DNA of 64,000 nt from Uliginosibacterium aquaticum (GCF_012972705.2 NZ_JABCSC020000003.1:1-64000), one strand, 5' to 3'. Shown: positions 27,751 to 37,503, numbered from the stretch's first letter. The notes: generated from the sequence alone by a model not told the origin. Numbers and translations are program-made.

Positions 27751-30700
27751 ATGAACCTACTGAACCGTTTTCATCGCCCGCTGGGCTCCCTGCTGAGTGC
27801 AGCCGCACTGGCCAGCCTGCCCGCCCACGCCGCCAGTATCGATCTGGCGGATGCGCCGCTGTTTTCGTCCGTCTCGGTGCCGGGCAATCTGGCACTGGCA
27901 CTGTCCGTGGAATATCCAACGGCCATCAGCCCGGCCTATCCCGGCACGACGGACTACGTCGCGAGCTCTACCTACTATGGCTATTTCGATCCGGCCAAGT
28001 GCTATCTGTACAAGTACAACAGCACCACGCCAGCCGAGAGCTATTTCACGCCCTACAGCAAGACGAGTACGCACACCTGCAGCAGCACGGCGAGCGTACC
28101 GCTATGGAGCGGCAACTATCTCAACTGGTCATCGATGATGTCGCTCGATGGCTTCCGCTGGGTACTCACCGGTGGGACCCGTGGCACGGCCAGCAACGAT
28201 GACACCGCGACCAGCACCATCCTCGAGAAAACCTATGTCTCGAGCCAGGGCACGCATACCACCAACACCCCGGAGAAGACGCTTTCATCGACCTATGCAG
28301 CCGGAGCCACTCCCTTCAACTGGAGTACAGGTGTCGTGTCGCGGAACTGGGGGGGCGGCATCACCATGTGGGTAACCGGCAGCGGCACCCTGAGCAACTC
28401 GTCGGTGACGTCCACCGACTATGTGGCGCAATACGCCCTGAGCAGCAGTTCAAGCTCCTCCTCGACATGCAGCGGCCGGAACTGCACTTCGTCGAGCTCA
28501 AGCTCCTCGGCAGGCGCCAGCACCATTTACAAGCTCTACATCCGCGTGAAGGTGTGTGACAGCACGGTGGGCCTGGAGAGCAACTGCGTGGCCTATGGCA
28601 GCAACTACAAGCCAGAAGGCCTGTTGCAGAGCTATTCGAGCAAGCTGAGGTATGCCGCCCTTGGCTACATCAATACCTGGACGACGAGCAAGGATGGCGG
28701 CGCACTGCGCGCGCCGATGAAATTTGTCGGGCCGGAGCAGCCCGTGCCCGGCTCCACAGCCATTACCAATACGGCAGCGGAATGGAGCTCGTCGACCGGG
28801 GTGATGGTGCAGAACCCGGACAGCTCGGCCGCCTCCACCACCGCCACAGCCGCCGGCGTCACCATCGCCAACAGCGGCGTGCTGAACTACCTGAACAAGT
28901 TCGGCAAGGTCATCACGAGCAAGGGCTACAAGAAGTACGACCCGGTCAGCGAACTGTATTACGCGGCCACGCGCTACTTCCGCAATCTCGGCAATGTGAG
29001 TGCCTATTCTTCCTGGGCGACCTCCGACGGCGACTCCAACGACAGCATCGCCACCCGGCTGGACGGCTTTCCGGTGATCACCACCTGGAGCGATCCGATC
29101 GCCTACAGCTGCCAGAAGAACTTCATCCTCGGTATCGGGGACGTGAATGCCAACTACGACGGCGATCTGAACGGCACCTCGCTCGCGCAGGGCGGAACCA
29201 TTCCATCAGATGACACGACGGTGAACGTGACGACCGCCACCAACATGGTCGGCCAGCTCGAAGGGCTCGGCGCGCTGGGAACGAAGAAGAATTCCTCCAC
29301 CGGCGGCAGTTCGCTCAGCGCCTATGGCGGTAACGCCACCAACTACATCGCCGGTCTGGCCTATGACGCCCATGTGAAGGACATTCGCAGCGATCTGACC
29401 GGCACTCAGACCATCAACACCTACTGGATGGACGTCGTCGAGTACCAGTACTTCATCCCGAAAAACCAGTACTGGCTCGCCGCCAAGTATGGCGGCTTCG
29501 AAGTGCCGGACGGCTTCGAACCCTACGCAACGAGCAATGGCACCAGCACGCTCGCAAGCAGCAGCTGGTACACCAACGCCGAGACCATCACCAACACCAA
29601 GGATTCAAGCAAGACCGCTTCCCGGCCAGACAACTACTTCACCGGCAATAATCCGGAAGCCATGCGCAGCGGGCTGACTACAGCCTTCGCCAAGATCAGC
29701 TCCGAAGCCGCCGCCGCCACCGCCACCGCGCTGGCCTCCCCCTCGCCGCGCCAGACCACCAGCGGCAATGCCAACTATGTGGCGAGCTACGACCCCTCGA
29801 CCTGGACCGGCAGCCTCAAGGGTCAGACAGCCAGCTACGACAGCAGCGGCAGCCCGACCTATACCGATGTGTGGAGCGCCGCCGGCCTGATCAGCAGCCT
29901 CGGCCAGGCCAACCGCAAGGTCGTCACCTGGTGCGGCAGCGGCGCCGTTCCTTTCCAGACCAGCCTCAGCTGCAGCGGCTCCTTCAACTACGTGACCGGG
30001 GTCAGCAGCCAGTCCGCCAGCGACTACATCCTGTACCTGCGCGGTGACCGCACAAAGGAAATCGCCAACGGCGGCAAATACCGCACCCGTACCAGCCTGC
30101 TGGGCGATATCGTCGGCTCCAAGGTCACTGCCGTTGCCGGCCCGGATGCCGAGCTGACTGACCTCTACAACCCCGGCTACAGCAGCTTCCGGCGCACTTA
30201 CGCCAGCCGCAAGACGGTGGTCTATGTCGGTGCCAATGACGGCATGCTGCACGCCTTCGACGGCTCGGTCACCACCAGCACCGGCGGGGCTGAACTCTTC
30301 GCCTACATCCCGAGCCTGGTGTATAGCGACAGCAGCCTCGATACCGCCGATGGCGGCCTCTCCTCGCTCGGCAGCCCCAGCTTCAGCCATCACTATCTGG
30401 TGGATGCCACCCCCAATGTGTTCGACGTCGATTTTTACAAGACACCTTCGCCGACGGCCACCACCAACGACTGGCACAGCCTGCTGATCGGCGGCCTTGG
30501 CAAGGGCGGCAAGGGCTATTACGCCATCGACGTGACCGACCCTTCGGCCTGGACCAGCGAAAGTGCCGTAGCTGGCAAGGTGCTGTGGGAATTCACCGAC
30601 TCGCGCATGGGCTACAGCTACGGCGACGCGCAAGTCGTGAAGACCGCCAAGTACGGCTGGGTGGTGGTGCTCACCTCCGGCTACAACAACAGCGATGGCA

Positions 30701-31596
30701 AGGGCTACTTCTTCTTCGTCCACCCGCGCACCGGCGCCCTGCTCGAAACCGTGGAACTCAAAGACGCCAGCAACCTCGCCCACGCCTCGGCCTTCGTGCC
30801 GAACTACAAGGACGGCACCGCCGACACCCTGTATGCCGGCGATCTGCAGGGCAATGTGTGGCGCCTCGATCTCACGCCGACTTCGGGCAGCTACGCTACA
30901 CCGACGCGCATCGCGATCCTCAAGGATGCGGCCGGCACGGTGCAGCCCGTTACCACCAAACCGCTGATCGAGATCGAGCCGGATTCGCTCAAGCGCTACG
31001 TGCTGATCGGCACTGGGCGCCTGCTGGCCGACAGCGACATCGCCAGCACCCAGATCCAGAGCTTCTACGCCCTCATCGACGGCATGGGCACGAGCGGCGC
31101 CTTCTACGGCGGCAGCACCAGCCTGCCCGATGGCGTGAGCTTCCCGATCACCCGGGCAGCGCTTGAGGAGAACAGCAATCTGCTCAGCGGCATCGGCAGC
31201 AACCCGGCCAAGGTCATGGGTTGGTACTTCGATCTGTCTGCCGCTTCGAGCGGCGTGGCCGAGCGCATCAATGTGACGCCTACCGCCAACAATGGCGTGG
31301 TGGCCTTCGCTGCCAACCTGCCCAACGGCGAGGTGTGCTCCCCGGCCGGCACTTCGCGCGCCTTCGCGGTGAGCCTCGCTACCGGCAAGAGCCTGCTCAG
31401 CGACAGCAGCGGCAACTCGGTCGCCTCCCTGTCACTGAGTTCGGTCACCACCGAGATCGGTTTCGTGAACATCGCCGGCAAGACGCGGCTGCTCGCTGGC
31501 ACCTCCGCCGGTACAGTGGTGAACCTGCCCGGCAGCTTCTCCAGCAGCGGTTCGGTCAAGCGCCTGAACTGGCGCGTGGTTCCGACGGCAGATTGA
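27751..31596 (+). CDS. pilY1: PilY1 type IV pilus tip adhesin
   Basis: 1281 residues from ATG 27751 (GAGAG upstream). A signal peptide ending in PAHA is followed by a variable N-terminal adhesin half with SLDGFRWVLTGGTRG and YWMDVVEYQY, and a C-terminal Neisseria-PilC-type beta-propeller (VVYVGANDGMLHAFDGS, LLIGGLGKGGKGYYAIDVTDP, WEFTDSRMGYSYGDAQ, YAGDLQGNVWRLDLT). PilY1 caps the pilus, promotes extension and acts in surface sensing. Odd feature: a serine-rich insert at residues 231-254 (8 Ser, TCSGRNCT, 7 Ser; 28441-28512) that could form a small disulfide-closed flexible loop. The serine codons alternate AGC/TCC/TCG, so it is not a simple DNA repeat. Confidence 0.93.
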   Translation: MNLLNRFHRPLGSLLSAAALASLPAHAASIDLADAPLFSSVSVPGNLALALSVEYPTAISPAYPGTTDYVASSTYYGYFDPAKCYLYKYNSTTPAESYFTPYSKTSTHTCSSTASVPLWSGNYLNWSSMMSLDGFRWVLTGGTRGTASNDDTATSTILEKTYVSSQGTHTTNTPEKTLSSTYAAGATPFNWSTGVVSRNWGGGITMWVTGSGTLSNSSVTSTDYVAQYALSSSSSSSSTCSGRNCTSSSSSSSAGASTIYKLYIRVKVCDSTVGLESNCVAYGSNYKPEGLLQSYSSKLRYAALGYINTWTTSKDGGALRAPMKFVGPEQPVPGSTAITNTAAEWSSSTGVMVQNPDSSAASTTATAAGVTIANSGVLNYLNKFGKVITSKGYKKYDPVSELYYAATRYFRNLGNVSAYSSWATSDGDSNDSIATRLDGFPVITTWSDPIAYSCQKNFILGIGDVNANYDGDLNGTSLAQGGTIPSDDTTVNVTTATNMVGQLEGLGALGTKKNSSTGGSSLSAYGGNATNYIAGLAYDAHVKDIRSDLTGTQTINTYWMDVVEYQYFIPKNQYWLAAKYGGFEVPDGFEPYATSNGTSTLASSSWYTNAETITNTKDSSKTASRPDNYFTGNNPEAMRSGLTTAFAKISSEAAAATATALASPSPRQTTSGNANYVASYDPSTWTGSLKGQTASYDSSGSPTYTDVWSAAGLISSLGQANRKVVTWCGSGAVPFQTSLSCSGSFNYVTGVSSQSASDYILYLRGDRTKEIANGGKYRTRTSLLGDIVGSKVTAVAGPDAELTDLYNPGYSSFRRTYASRKTVVYVGANDGMLHAFDGSVTTSTGGAELFAYIPSLVYSDSSLDTADGGLSSLGSPSFSHHYLVDATPNVFDVDFYKTPSPTATTNDWHSLLIGGLGKGGKGYYAIDVTDPSAWTSESAVAGKVLWEFTDSRMGYSYGDAQVVKTAKYGWVVVLTSGYNNSDGKGYFFFVHPRTGALLETVELKDASNLAHASAFVPNYKDGTADTLYAGDLQGNVWRLDLTPTSGSYATPTRIAILKDAAGTVQPVTTKPLIEIEPDSLKRYVLIGTGRLLADSDIASTQIQSFYALIDGMGTSGAFYGGSTSLPDGVSFPITRAALEENSNLLSGIGSNPAKVMGWYFDLSAASSGVAERINVTPTANNGVVAFAANLPNGEVCSPAGTSRAFAVSLATGKSLLSDSSGNSVASLSLSSVTTEIGFVNIAGKTRLLAGTSAGTVVNLPGSFSSSGSVKRLNWRVVPTAD

Positions 31597-31601
31597 GCGC
31601 C

Positions 31602-32120
31602 ATGCCGGCCAAACCTGCCCTCGTCGCCCTCGCCCTGTCCGCCCTGCTGCACGCAGGCGGCCTGTGGGGCTGGCGAGCCAGTAGCCCGCAAACTGGGCCG
31701 GCAGCCGCTACGCCCCCCACGCAGCCGTTGCTGGGCCGCTTCGTCGCTACCACGCCCCCGCCCTCTACCGCGCCGGCGGCGCAGCCGGCGGGCGCCTCAT
31801 CCACCTCGTCCACATCGGCAGACCCCGCTTATTGGCCCGCCGAAGCCCTGCAGCAACTGCCGCTGCCGGTCTCCGCGCCGGATGTTGCGCTGCTGGAGGG
31901 CAGCGAGCTCAGCGCTGAGCGCCTGCGCCTGCGGCTCTACATCAGCGCCACAGGGGCCGTCGATGAAGTGGAAGTCCTTGGCGCTGAAGCCGGAGACGTG
32001 CAGCCCCTGCGCCGGATGTTCCAGCACACCCGCTTCCTGCCCGCGCGCCGGGCCGGCCGCGAAGTGGCCAGCCAGATGGACATCGAGATCGAGCTCAGCG
32101 AACTGCTGCGGGTGATCTGA
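31602..32120 (+). CDS. TonB C-terminal-like protein, last gene of the pilus operon
   Basis: 172 residues, 5 bp after pilY1. A hydrophobic N-terminal segment (ALVALALSALLHAGGLWGW) is followed by a Pro/Ala/Thr-rich linker (about 27-68) and a C-terminal beta-alpha-beta domain (LRLRLYISATGAVDEVEVLGAE, FQHTRFLPARRAGREVASQMDIEIEL), the pattern of TonB-type energy transducers. It is shorter than classical TonB and no ExbB/ExbD genes are near. Its place after pilY1 may be chance, or it may link pilus assembly to the cell envelope. Confidence 0.7.
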   Translation: MPAKPALVALALSALLHAGGLWGWRASSPQTGPAAATPPTQPLLGRFVATTPPPSTAPAAQPAGASSTSSTSADPAYWPAEALQQLPLPVSAPDVALLEGSELSAERLRLRLYISATGAVDEVEVLGAEAGDVQPLRRMFQHTRFLPARRAGREVASQMDIEIELSELLRVI

Positions 32121-32141
32121 TCAGACCTATGCGGGCCGGCC

Positions 32142-33146
32142 TCAGCCCGCCAGATCCTCTTCCGCCGCCCGTGCCCCCACCAGCGCCCAGGCCTCGCGGA
32201 TCAGCTCGGGCTGCGCGTCGCGCAGCGCATTCGGGTCCGACAGCAGGCGGCGGAAACTCCGCGCCCCGGGCAGATGGTTGGCGAAGCCGAGGATGTGACG
32301 CACGATGGCGCGCAGCGGTGTGCCGTGTTCGCGCGCTTCCTGCGCAGCGTACTCGACCATGCCTTCGATGATGGCATCGCGGCTCGGCGCCCAAGCCGGG
32401 TCACAGAAGCTGCGCTCCCACTCGGCCAGCAGCCAGGGATTGTTATAGGCCTCGCGGCCGATCATCACGCCATCCACGTGCTGGAGCTGCTCGGCGATGG
32501 CGGCAGTGGTCGCCAGTCCGCCATTGAGCAGGATCTCGAGCTGCGGAAAATCGCGCTTGAGCTGGTGCGCCACTTCGTAACGCAGCGGCGGAATCTCGCG
32601 GTTTTCCTTCGGCGAGAGGCCCTTCAGCCAGGCATTGCGGGCATGCACGATGAAGGTGGAACAGCCGGCGCGGGACACGGTATCGACGAAGCCATGCACG
32701 AAATCGTAATGCTCGATCTGATCGATGCCGATGCGATGCTTCACGGTCACTGGCAGCTTGGTGGCTTCGCACATCGCCACCACACACTCGGCCACCAGCT
32801 GCGGCTCGTTCATCAGGCAGGCCCCGAATGCGCCGCGCTGCACGCGCTCCGACGGGCAGCCGCAGTTGAGATTTACCTCGTCGTAACCCCACTCCTCAGC
32901 CATCTGCGCGCAGCGCGCCAGATCTGCCGGCTCGCTGCCGCCCAGCTGCAGGGCAACCGGATGTTCGGAGGGATTGAAGCGCAGATGGCGCGCCACATCG
33001 CCGAAGAGCAGGGCACCGGTGGTCACCATCTCGGTGTACAGCCAGGCATGCGGCGCCAGCAGGCGGTGAAAATGGCGGCAGTGACGATCGGTCCAGTCCA
33101 GCATGGGGGCGATCGTGATGCGGCGCGAGTGCATTGAACTATTCAT
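32142..33146 (-). CDS. dusA: tRNA-dihydrouridine(20/20a) synthase DusA
   Basis: 334 residues, family length. FMN barrel with TIAPMLDWTDRHCRHFHRLL, GYDEVNLNCGCPSERVQRGAFGACLM (catalytic Cys in the GxCL segment), TVKHRIGID and LLNGGLATTAAIAEQLQHVDGVMIGREAYNNPWLL. RNA-binding C-terminal helices follow (HILGFANHLPGARSFRRLLSD). It reduces U20/U20a in the D-loop of tRNAs. The first or fifth codon Met could start. It is convergent with the pilus operon, with a GCGGGC/GCCCGC stem spanning 32131-32150. Confidence 0.96.
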   Translation of the reverse strand: MNSSMHSRRITIAPMLDWTDRHCRHFHRLLAPHAWLYTEMVTTGALLFGDVARHLRFNPSEHPVALQLGGSEPADLARCAQMAEEWGYDEVNLNCGCPSERVQRGAFGACLMNEPQLVAECVVAMCEATKLPVTVKHRIGIDQIEHYDFVHGFVDTVSRAGCSTFIVHARNAWLKGLSPKENREIPPLRYEVAHQLKRDFPQLEILLNGGLATTAAIAEQLQHVDGVMIGREAYNNPWLLAEWERSFCDPAWAPSRDAIIEGMVEYAAQEAREHGTPLRAIVRHILGFANHLPGARSFRRLLSDPNALRDAQPELIREAWALVGARAAEEDLAG

Positions 33147-33245
33147 GCGCCGATTTTACCGGAGTGCAGCGCCAGCCTGCCGGATCGAACTGGTAGCATG
33201 CTCGCTTTGCGCCATCCATGCGGTGGCCATGATGAGGAATCTGGA

Positions 33246-33719
33246 ATGAAAAGCTGGAACTGGCTCGCTGCCTTGCTGCTCCTCTCGGCCTGTGCCTCGG
33301 CCAACCTCGAAGGCATCAAGCCCGGCAGCATCACCCTCGAACAGATGCGGGCGCGCGAAAAACCCACCGCCGAGTGGCCCAACCAGGACGGCACGGTCAC
33401 CCTCGAATACGCTGACCGGCCCGGCACCCAGCAGAACGTGATGATGGATTTCAACAGCAAGGGCCTGCTGACCGATTCCTATATCGTCATCACGCAAGAG
33501 AATCTGGTGCGAATCCGCATCGGCATGACCCGCCAGGAAGTGAAGCGCATCCTCGGCACCCCCAACAAGATCTGGCGCAATCAACCCAGCGTCGGCGAAG
33601 TGTGGGAATGGCCGCTGGACTCCAAGAACCAGGGCGATCCCCAATCGGTGATCCTGGTCATCTTCCATCCCTCGGTTGATGCCGTGACCCGCGTGGCGCG
33701 CGACAACCGCTTCCCCTGA
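33246..33719 (+). CDS. SmpA/OmlA-like outer membrane lipoprotein
   Basis: 157 residues from ATG 33246 (GAGGAAT upstream). The signal peptide ends in LLLLSACASA with lipobox Cys. The segment VRIRIGMTRQEVKRILGTPNKI is the SmpA/OmlA (BamE-like) helix signature, here in the C-terminal half, preceded by an unusual 70-residue N-terminal beta-rich part. It may act as an envelope-integrity lipoprotein. A second protein with the same signature lies between dnaN and gyrB (56791-57183). Confidence 0.78.
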   Translation: MKSWNWLAALLLLSACASANLEGIKPGSITLEQMRAREKPTAEWPNQDGTVTLEYADRPGTQQNVMMDFNSKGLLTDSYIVITQENLVRIRIGMTRQEVKRILGTPNKIWRNQPSVGEVWEWPLDSKNQGDPQSVILVIFHPSVDAVTRVARDNRFP

Positions 33720-33725
33720 TCTGCT

Positions 33726-35342
33726 TCAGCGTGCGCCGCAGCGGCCACGCAGCCAGGCGCTGAGGCCATCCACCAGCCAGGCCAGCAGCAGCATGGCGAG
33801 AATGGCGGTGCAGGCATTGGCCAGACGGAACAGGGACAGCTCCACGTACAGCAGCTGCCCCAGCCCGCCAGCGCCCACGAAGCCCATCACCGCCGCCATG
33901 CGGATGTTGATTTCCCAGCGGTACAGGCCGTAAGCCAGCCATTGCGGCGCGGCCAGCGGCAGGCAGCCATAGAGGAAGGCGGCAACGCGCCCGGCGCCGG
34001 CTTCACGCAAGGCCCGCTCCGGCCCGCCCGGGGCATTTTCCAGCGCTTCGGCATACAGCCTGCCCAGCACCCCGGTGGTGTGAAAGGCCAGTGCCAGCAC
34101 CCCGGCGAACGGGCCCAGCCCGGCGGCCAGCACGGTGAGCGTGGCCCACACCAGTTCCGGCACCGAGCGCAGCAGGTTCAGCAGCGCCCGCAAGGCCAGG
34201 CGGATGGCCGGCCCGCAACGCCCTGCCGCCGGCAAGGCCAGCAAGGCTGCGGCCAGCGCCGCGAGCAGGCTGCCCGCCAGCGACAGGGCGAAGGTTTCGA
34301 GCAAACCGCTGGCCACCTTGGCGAGCAGAGCCGGCTTGAGGCTGGGCGGCAGGAATTCGCCGGCGAAATGCGCAAGGCTCACCAGCGTCTGGCCATCGGC
34401 GAGCTGGGTGAGATCCATCCCGAGCAGGCGCCAGGCCAGCGTGAGCGCCGCCGCCAGCGCCAGCACACTGCCCCAGCCGAGCAGCAGGCGGCGCGTCAGG
34501 CTAGCCGCTGGCGGGGCTTCGAAGCAGCGCCGCAGGGCCCACGAAAGGCCATCGGCCAGCGCCGTGAGGAACAGGAAAGCCAGCAGGATGCTCAGCACCT
34601 CGCCGCCGGCAAAAGCCTTCATGGATTGATCGAGCAGCTGGCCGAGCCCGCCCGCGCCGACGAGGCCCATCACCACCGCCGCGCGCAGCGCGCATTCCCA
34701 GCGATAGACGAGGTAGGACAGCAGCTCGCCGCCTGCCATCGGCAAGAGGCCATAGGCCAGCGCCGCGAGGCGCCCGCCGCCCGCCGCGAGAATCGCCCGG
34801 GCCGGGCCGCGTTCGGTCGAATCGAGAATTTCGGCGAAGACCTTGGCCAGCATGCCGCCGTAGGTCAGCGCCAGTGCCAGCACGGCCGCCGCTGGCCCGA
34901 GGCCGAAGGCGCGCACGAAGAGCAGTGCCCACACCACCTCGGGCACGCCACGCAGGAACAGGGTCAGCAGGCGACTGGCGCTGCGCAGCGCAGGCCGCCA
35001 GCGCTGCAGCGGTGCCGGGCCCAGCGCGCTCAGCGACAGGGCTTCGCAGCCCAGCAGGGCCAGCGGCACGGCCAGCCCGAGCGCCAGCAGCAGGCCCACG
35101 CTGGCGATCGCCAGCGTCTGCAGCAAGGCCTCGCCGAGCAGGCGCAGGAAAGCCACATCGTGCGCGGGTGGCCAGAAACCGGCGAGGAAATTGCCGAGCA
35201 CCTGCAGGTTGTCCGCCTGCAGCAGCAGGCCCGGTTCGACGCCCGCCCAGTGGCCCAGCGGCCAGAGCAGGAGCAGGCCGATCAGGCCGGTGGCAAGGCG
35301 CCCCGGCGCGGCGGGGTCACGCAGGCTGGCGTTCGGCAGCAT
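33726..35342 (-). CDS. PhnE-type ABC permease, tandem-fused (putative selenate/phosphonate uptake)
   Basis: 538 residues from the ATG at 35342, overlapping the ATPase end by 26 bp; longer starts lie in antisense-like sequence. Two consecutive permease modules are fused: each has about six hydrophobic segments and an EAA loop, [20 protein letters not shown] with [19 protein letters not shown], and [20 protein letters not shown] with [19 protein letters not shown]. Each ends in [14 protein letters not shown]. Normal PhnE has one module, so this gene encodes a complete heterodimer-equivalent channel in one chain. Its partners are the adjacent ATPase and binding protein. Confidence 0.85.
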   Translation of the reverse strand: MLPNASLRDPAAPGRLATGLIGLLLLWPLGHWAGVEPGLLLQADNLQVLGNFLAGFWPPAHDVAFLRLLGEALLQTLAIASVGLLLALGLAVPLALLGCEALSLSALGPAPLQRWRPALRSASRLLTLFLRGVPEVVWALLFVRAFGLGPAAAVLALALTYGGMLAKVFAEILDSTERGPARAILAAGGGRLAALAYGLLPMAGGELLSYLVYRWECALRAAVVMGLVGAGGLGQLLDQSMKAFAGGEVLSILLAFLFLTALADGLSWALRRCFEAPPAASLTRRLLLGWGSVLALAAALTLAWRLLGMDLTQLADGQTLVSLAHFAGEFLPPSLKPALLAKVASGLLETFALSLAGSLLAALAAALLALPAAGRCGPAIRLALRALLNLLRSVPELVWATLTVLAAGLGPFAGVLALAFHTTGVLGRLYAEALENAPGGPERALREAGAGRVAAFLYGCLPLAAPQWLAYGLYRWEINIRMAAVMGFVGAGGLGQLLYVELSLFRLANACTAILAMLLLAWLVDGLSAWLRGRCGAR

Positions 35343-36069
35343 AGAGCTCGGCCAGATCCTGGGCGCTGACCTCGGCGGCCGGCTTGTCGAAGAGCACCCG
35401 GCCCTCGCGCAGGCCCACGATGCGCGGGAAGCAGGCCAGCGCCAGCTCCACGGCATGCAGGCTGACCAGCAAGGTGGCACCACGGCTGCGCGCCTCGGCG
35501 CAGAGAGTTTCCAGCACATGCCGGGCCAGCGCCGGATCGAGTGCGGAGACCGGCTCGTCGGCGAGCAGCAGGTCGGCCTGCTGGCACAGCACGCGGGCGA
35601 TGCCCACGCGCTGCAGCTGGCCACCGGAGAGCTGGTCGCAGCGCGCGAAGAGCTTGTCCGCCACTTCCATGCGCGCCAGTGCGGCCTGCGCGACCGGCAA
35701 GTCCTGCGGCCACAGCAGCGACAGCAGCGCGCGCCACAAGGGCCAGCGCCCCAGCCGCCCGGCCAGCACGGCAGTGACCACGCGCTGGCGCGGCGGCAGC
35801 GGCGGCGCCTGATGGATCAGGCCGATGCGGCTGCGCAGATGCTGGCGCGCACCTTCGCCGAGCGCCCAGGGCTCCATCGCATCCAGCCGCAGCTGCCCGG
35901 CCGTGGGGCGCAAGGCCGTACCGGCGCAGCGCAGCAGGCTGGTCTTGCCGGCGCCGGAGGGGCCGATCAGGGCAAGCTGTTCACCGGCCGCAACGGACAG
36001 GTCGATACCGTGCAGCGCGGCCCCGCCGCCCGCGAAAGCCAGCTGCAGGTTTTCAAGCGCGAGTTCCAT
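35317..36069 (-). CDS. PhnC-type ABC transporter ATPase
   Basis: 250 residues. Walker [12 protein letters not shown] near residue 38, Q-loop [10 protein letters not shown], signature [15 protein letters not shown], Walker [16 protein letters not shown] and the H-loop SLHAVELAL are all present. The pattern matches the phosphonate/phosphite/selenate importer ATPases. It energises the fused permease, and starts 9 bp after the binding-protein gene. Confidence 0.9.
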   Translation of the reverse strand: MELALENLQLAFAGGGAALHGIDLSVAAGEQLALIGPSGAGKTSLLRCAGTALRPTAGQLRLDAMEPWALGEGARQHLRSRIGLIHQAPPLPPRQRVVTAVLAGRLGRWPLWRALLSLLWPQDLPVAQAALARMEVADKLFARCDQLSGGQLQRVGIARVLCQQADLLLADEPVSALDPALARHVLETLCAEARSRGATLLVSLHAVELALACFPRIVGLREGRVLFDKPAAEVSAQDLAELYAAERQPA

Positions 36070-36078
36070 CCGCCGGGA

Positions 36079-36945
36079 TCAGTCCAACAGGCCGGCAGCC
36101 TTGCCGGCGGCTTCGATGCCGGCGTAATTCGAGGCCTGGGTCGGGATGAACTTCGAAGCGCGCTGCAGATCGAGGATCTCCTTGTGCGCCGGCTTGGCCG
36201 GGTCGAGCTTCAGGAAGGCTTCACGCAGCTTCTTGACGAGTGCCGGGTCGAGATCGCCGCGCACCGTCCAGTTGTAGTCGAAGTAGGGCGGCGTCACGTA
36301 GAACACGCGCACCTTGGCGGGATCAACCTTGCCGCTCTCGACCAGCTTGTCCCACACCGAGGCGTTGAGCACGCCGGCATCCGCGCGGCCGCTCTGCACG
36401 AAGGCCACGGTGGCGTCGTGTGCGCCGGAGAAAGCCACGGTCTTGAAGTCCTTGTCCGGATTCAGGCCGGCCTGCATCACGAAGTGGCGCGGCATCAGGT
36501 GGCCGGAGGTGGAGGACGGCGAGCCGAAGGCGAAGCGCTTGCCGCGCAGGTCGGCGAGGCTCTTGATGGCCGGGTCGGCGGTGATGAAGCGGCTGGTGAA
36601 CTTCTCGTCTTCAGCGCGCTGCACCAGCGGAATGGCTGTGCCGCCGGTGCGCTGTTTGGCCTGCACGAAGGTGAAGCCGCCCAGCCAGACCAGATCCAGA
36701 CGCTTGGCCGCAAGGGACTCGACGACACCAGCATAGTCGCTCACCGCCACGAAGCTTACCGGCATGCCCAGCTCGGCTTCGAGATATTTGCCCAGCGGCG
36801 CGAACTTGCGCTGCAGCTCGGTGGGCGCTTCGTCGGGAATGGCCGAAACGCGCAGGGTGGTCTGGGCGAAAGCGGAGAGGGCGGCGCAGCCAAAGGCGAA
36901 CGCCATCAGGCCACGCAGCGCGTGGCGACGGAAGAAGACGGCCAT
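36079..36945 (-). CDS. PhnD-type periplasmic binding protein, putative selenate ABC transporter
   Basis: 288 residues from the ATG at 36945 (AAGGAG upstream). Signal peptide MAVFFRRHALRGLMAFAFGCAALSAFA. The mature chain opens with LRVSAIPDEAPTELQRKFAPL and contains DLVWLGGFTFVQAKQRTGG, FTSRFITADPAI, FGSPSSTSGHLMPRHFV and ADAGVLNASVWDKL, the hallmarks of the PhnD-like group annotated as putative selenate-binding proteins rather than classical PhnD. The substrate is therefore an oxyanion, with selenate or phosphonate the main candidates. No phosphonate lyase or selenoprotein gene lies in the window to settle this. Confidence 0.8.
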   Translation of the reverse strand: MAVFFRRHALRGLMAFAFGCAALSAFAQTTLRVSAIPDEAPTELQRKFAPLGKYLEAELGMPVSFVAVSDYAGVVESLAAKRLDLVWLGGFTFVQAKQRTGGTAIPLVQRAEDEKFTSRFITADPAIKSLADLRGKRFAFGSPSSTSGHLMPRHFVMQAGLNPDKDFKTVAFSGAHDATVAFVQSGRADAGVLNASVWDKLVESGKVDPAKVRVFYVTPPYFDYNWTVRGDLDPALVKKLREAFLKLDPAKPAHKEILDLQRASKFIPTQASNYAGIEAAGKAAGLLD

Positions 36946-37116
36946 GAAAACTCCTTGTGCCCGGCACAGCAGGCTGACTGCCGGGTGAATCAATGCTTGC
37001 AAAGGGCCGTGGCCCGCGCAGGGCGGGCAAGCACGACGAGGGCGGATTATCGCGGAAAGGAGGCGGGCCGCGAAATGTTCACTCCTCTCACCGCCCCATC
37101 TGCGCGCTACGCCGCT
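36946..37116. other. Upstream region of the ABC transporter operon
   Basis: Contains the ribosome binding site of the binding protein and its presumed promoter. No confident promoter or operator was seen. Confidence 0.4.
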
Positions 37117-37160
37117 TTGCTCCCCTCGCCCGCTTGCGGGAGAGGGGCTGGGGGAGAGGG
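37117..37160 (+). repeat. REP-like hairpin, copy A
   Basis: A stem CCCCTCGCCCGC/GCGGGAGAGGGG is followed by GCTGGGGGAGAGGG. Its first 32 bp (37117-37148) are repeated exactly at 37637-37668. It ends 2 bp before the stop codon of the minus-strand DUF559 gene and faces an inverted copy at 37504-37542. Confidence 0.8.
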
Positions 37161-37162
37161 CA

Positions 37163-37495
37163 TCATGCCTCGACTGTCAGGCGGATCTTTTCCAGCACGG
37201 CGGCCAGTTCCTGCGTCACTTCATGATTCCAGAAGCGCAGCACCCGATACCCTTGCGCTGCCAGCCATGCATCACGCGCGGCATCGCAGGCCTGTGCGTC
37301 CGCATGCTGCCCGCCATCCAGCTCGATCACCAGCCGCCGCTCGATGCACACGAAATCCACGATGTAAGGCCCCATCGGTTTCTGTCGCCTGAATTTCAGG
37401 CCCTGGAAGCGGTGACCGCGCAGGTAATACCACAAGCGCTGCTCCGCATCGGTCATATGCGTGCGCAAGGCTTTGGCATTTTCCAGCAGCGTCAT
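37163..37495 (-). CDS. DUF559 domain endonuclease-like protein (Vsr fold)
   Basis: 110 residues, the family length. The sequence has AKALRTHMTDAEQRLWYYLR, FQGLKFRRQKPMGPYIVDFVCIERRLVIELDGGQH with the PD-(D/E)XK-like acids (D in VDFVC, E-L-D in IELDG) and YRVLRFWNHEV. DUF559 proteins share the Vsr mismatch endonuclease fold; no function is established. The gene is tightly bracketed by inverted REP-like hairpins: the 3' copy ends 2 bp after the stop and the 5' copy, whose purine-rich GGGAGAGGGG acts as ribosome binding site, begins 8 bp before the ATG. This suggests that gene and repeats form one unit. Confidence 0.88.
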   Translation of the reverse strand: MTLLENAKALRTHMTDAEQRLWYYLRGHRFQGLKFRRQKPMGPYIVDFVCIERRLVIELDGGQHADAQACDAARDAWLAAQGYRVLRFWNHEVTQELAAVLEKIRLTVEA

Positions 37496-37503
37496 TGGTG
37501 AAG

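Noticed and set aside
28441-28512. Serine-rich tract in pilY1 as a slipped-strand phase-variation repeat
   Set aside because: The codons are mixed AGC/TCC/TCG/TCA and form no tandem DNA unit, so slippage is unlikely.
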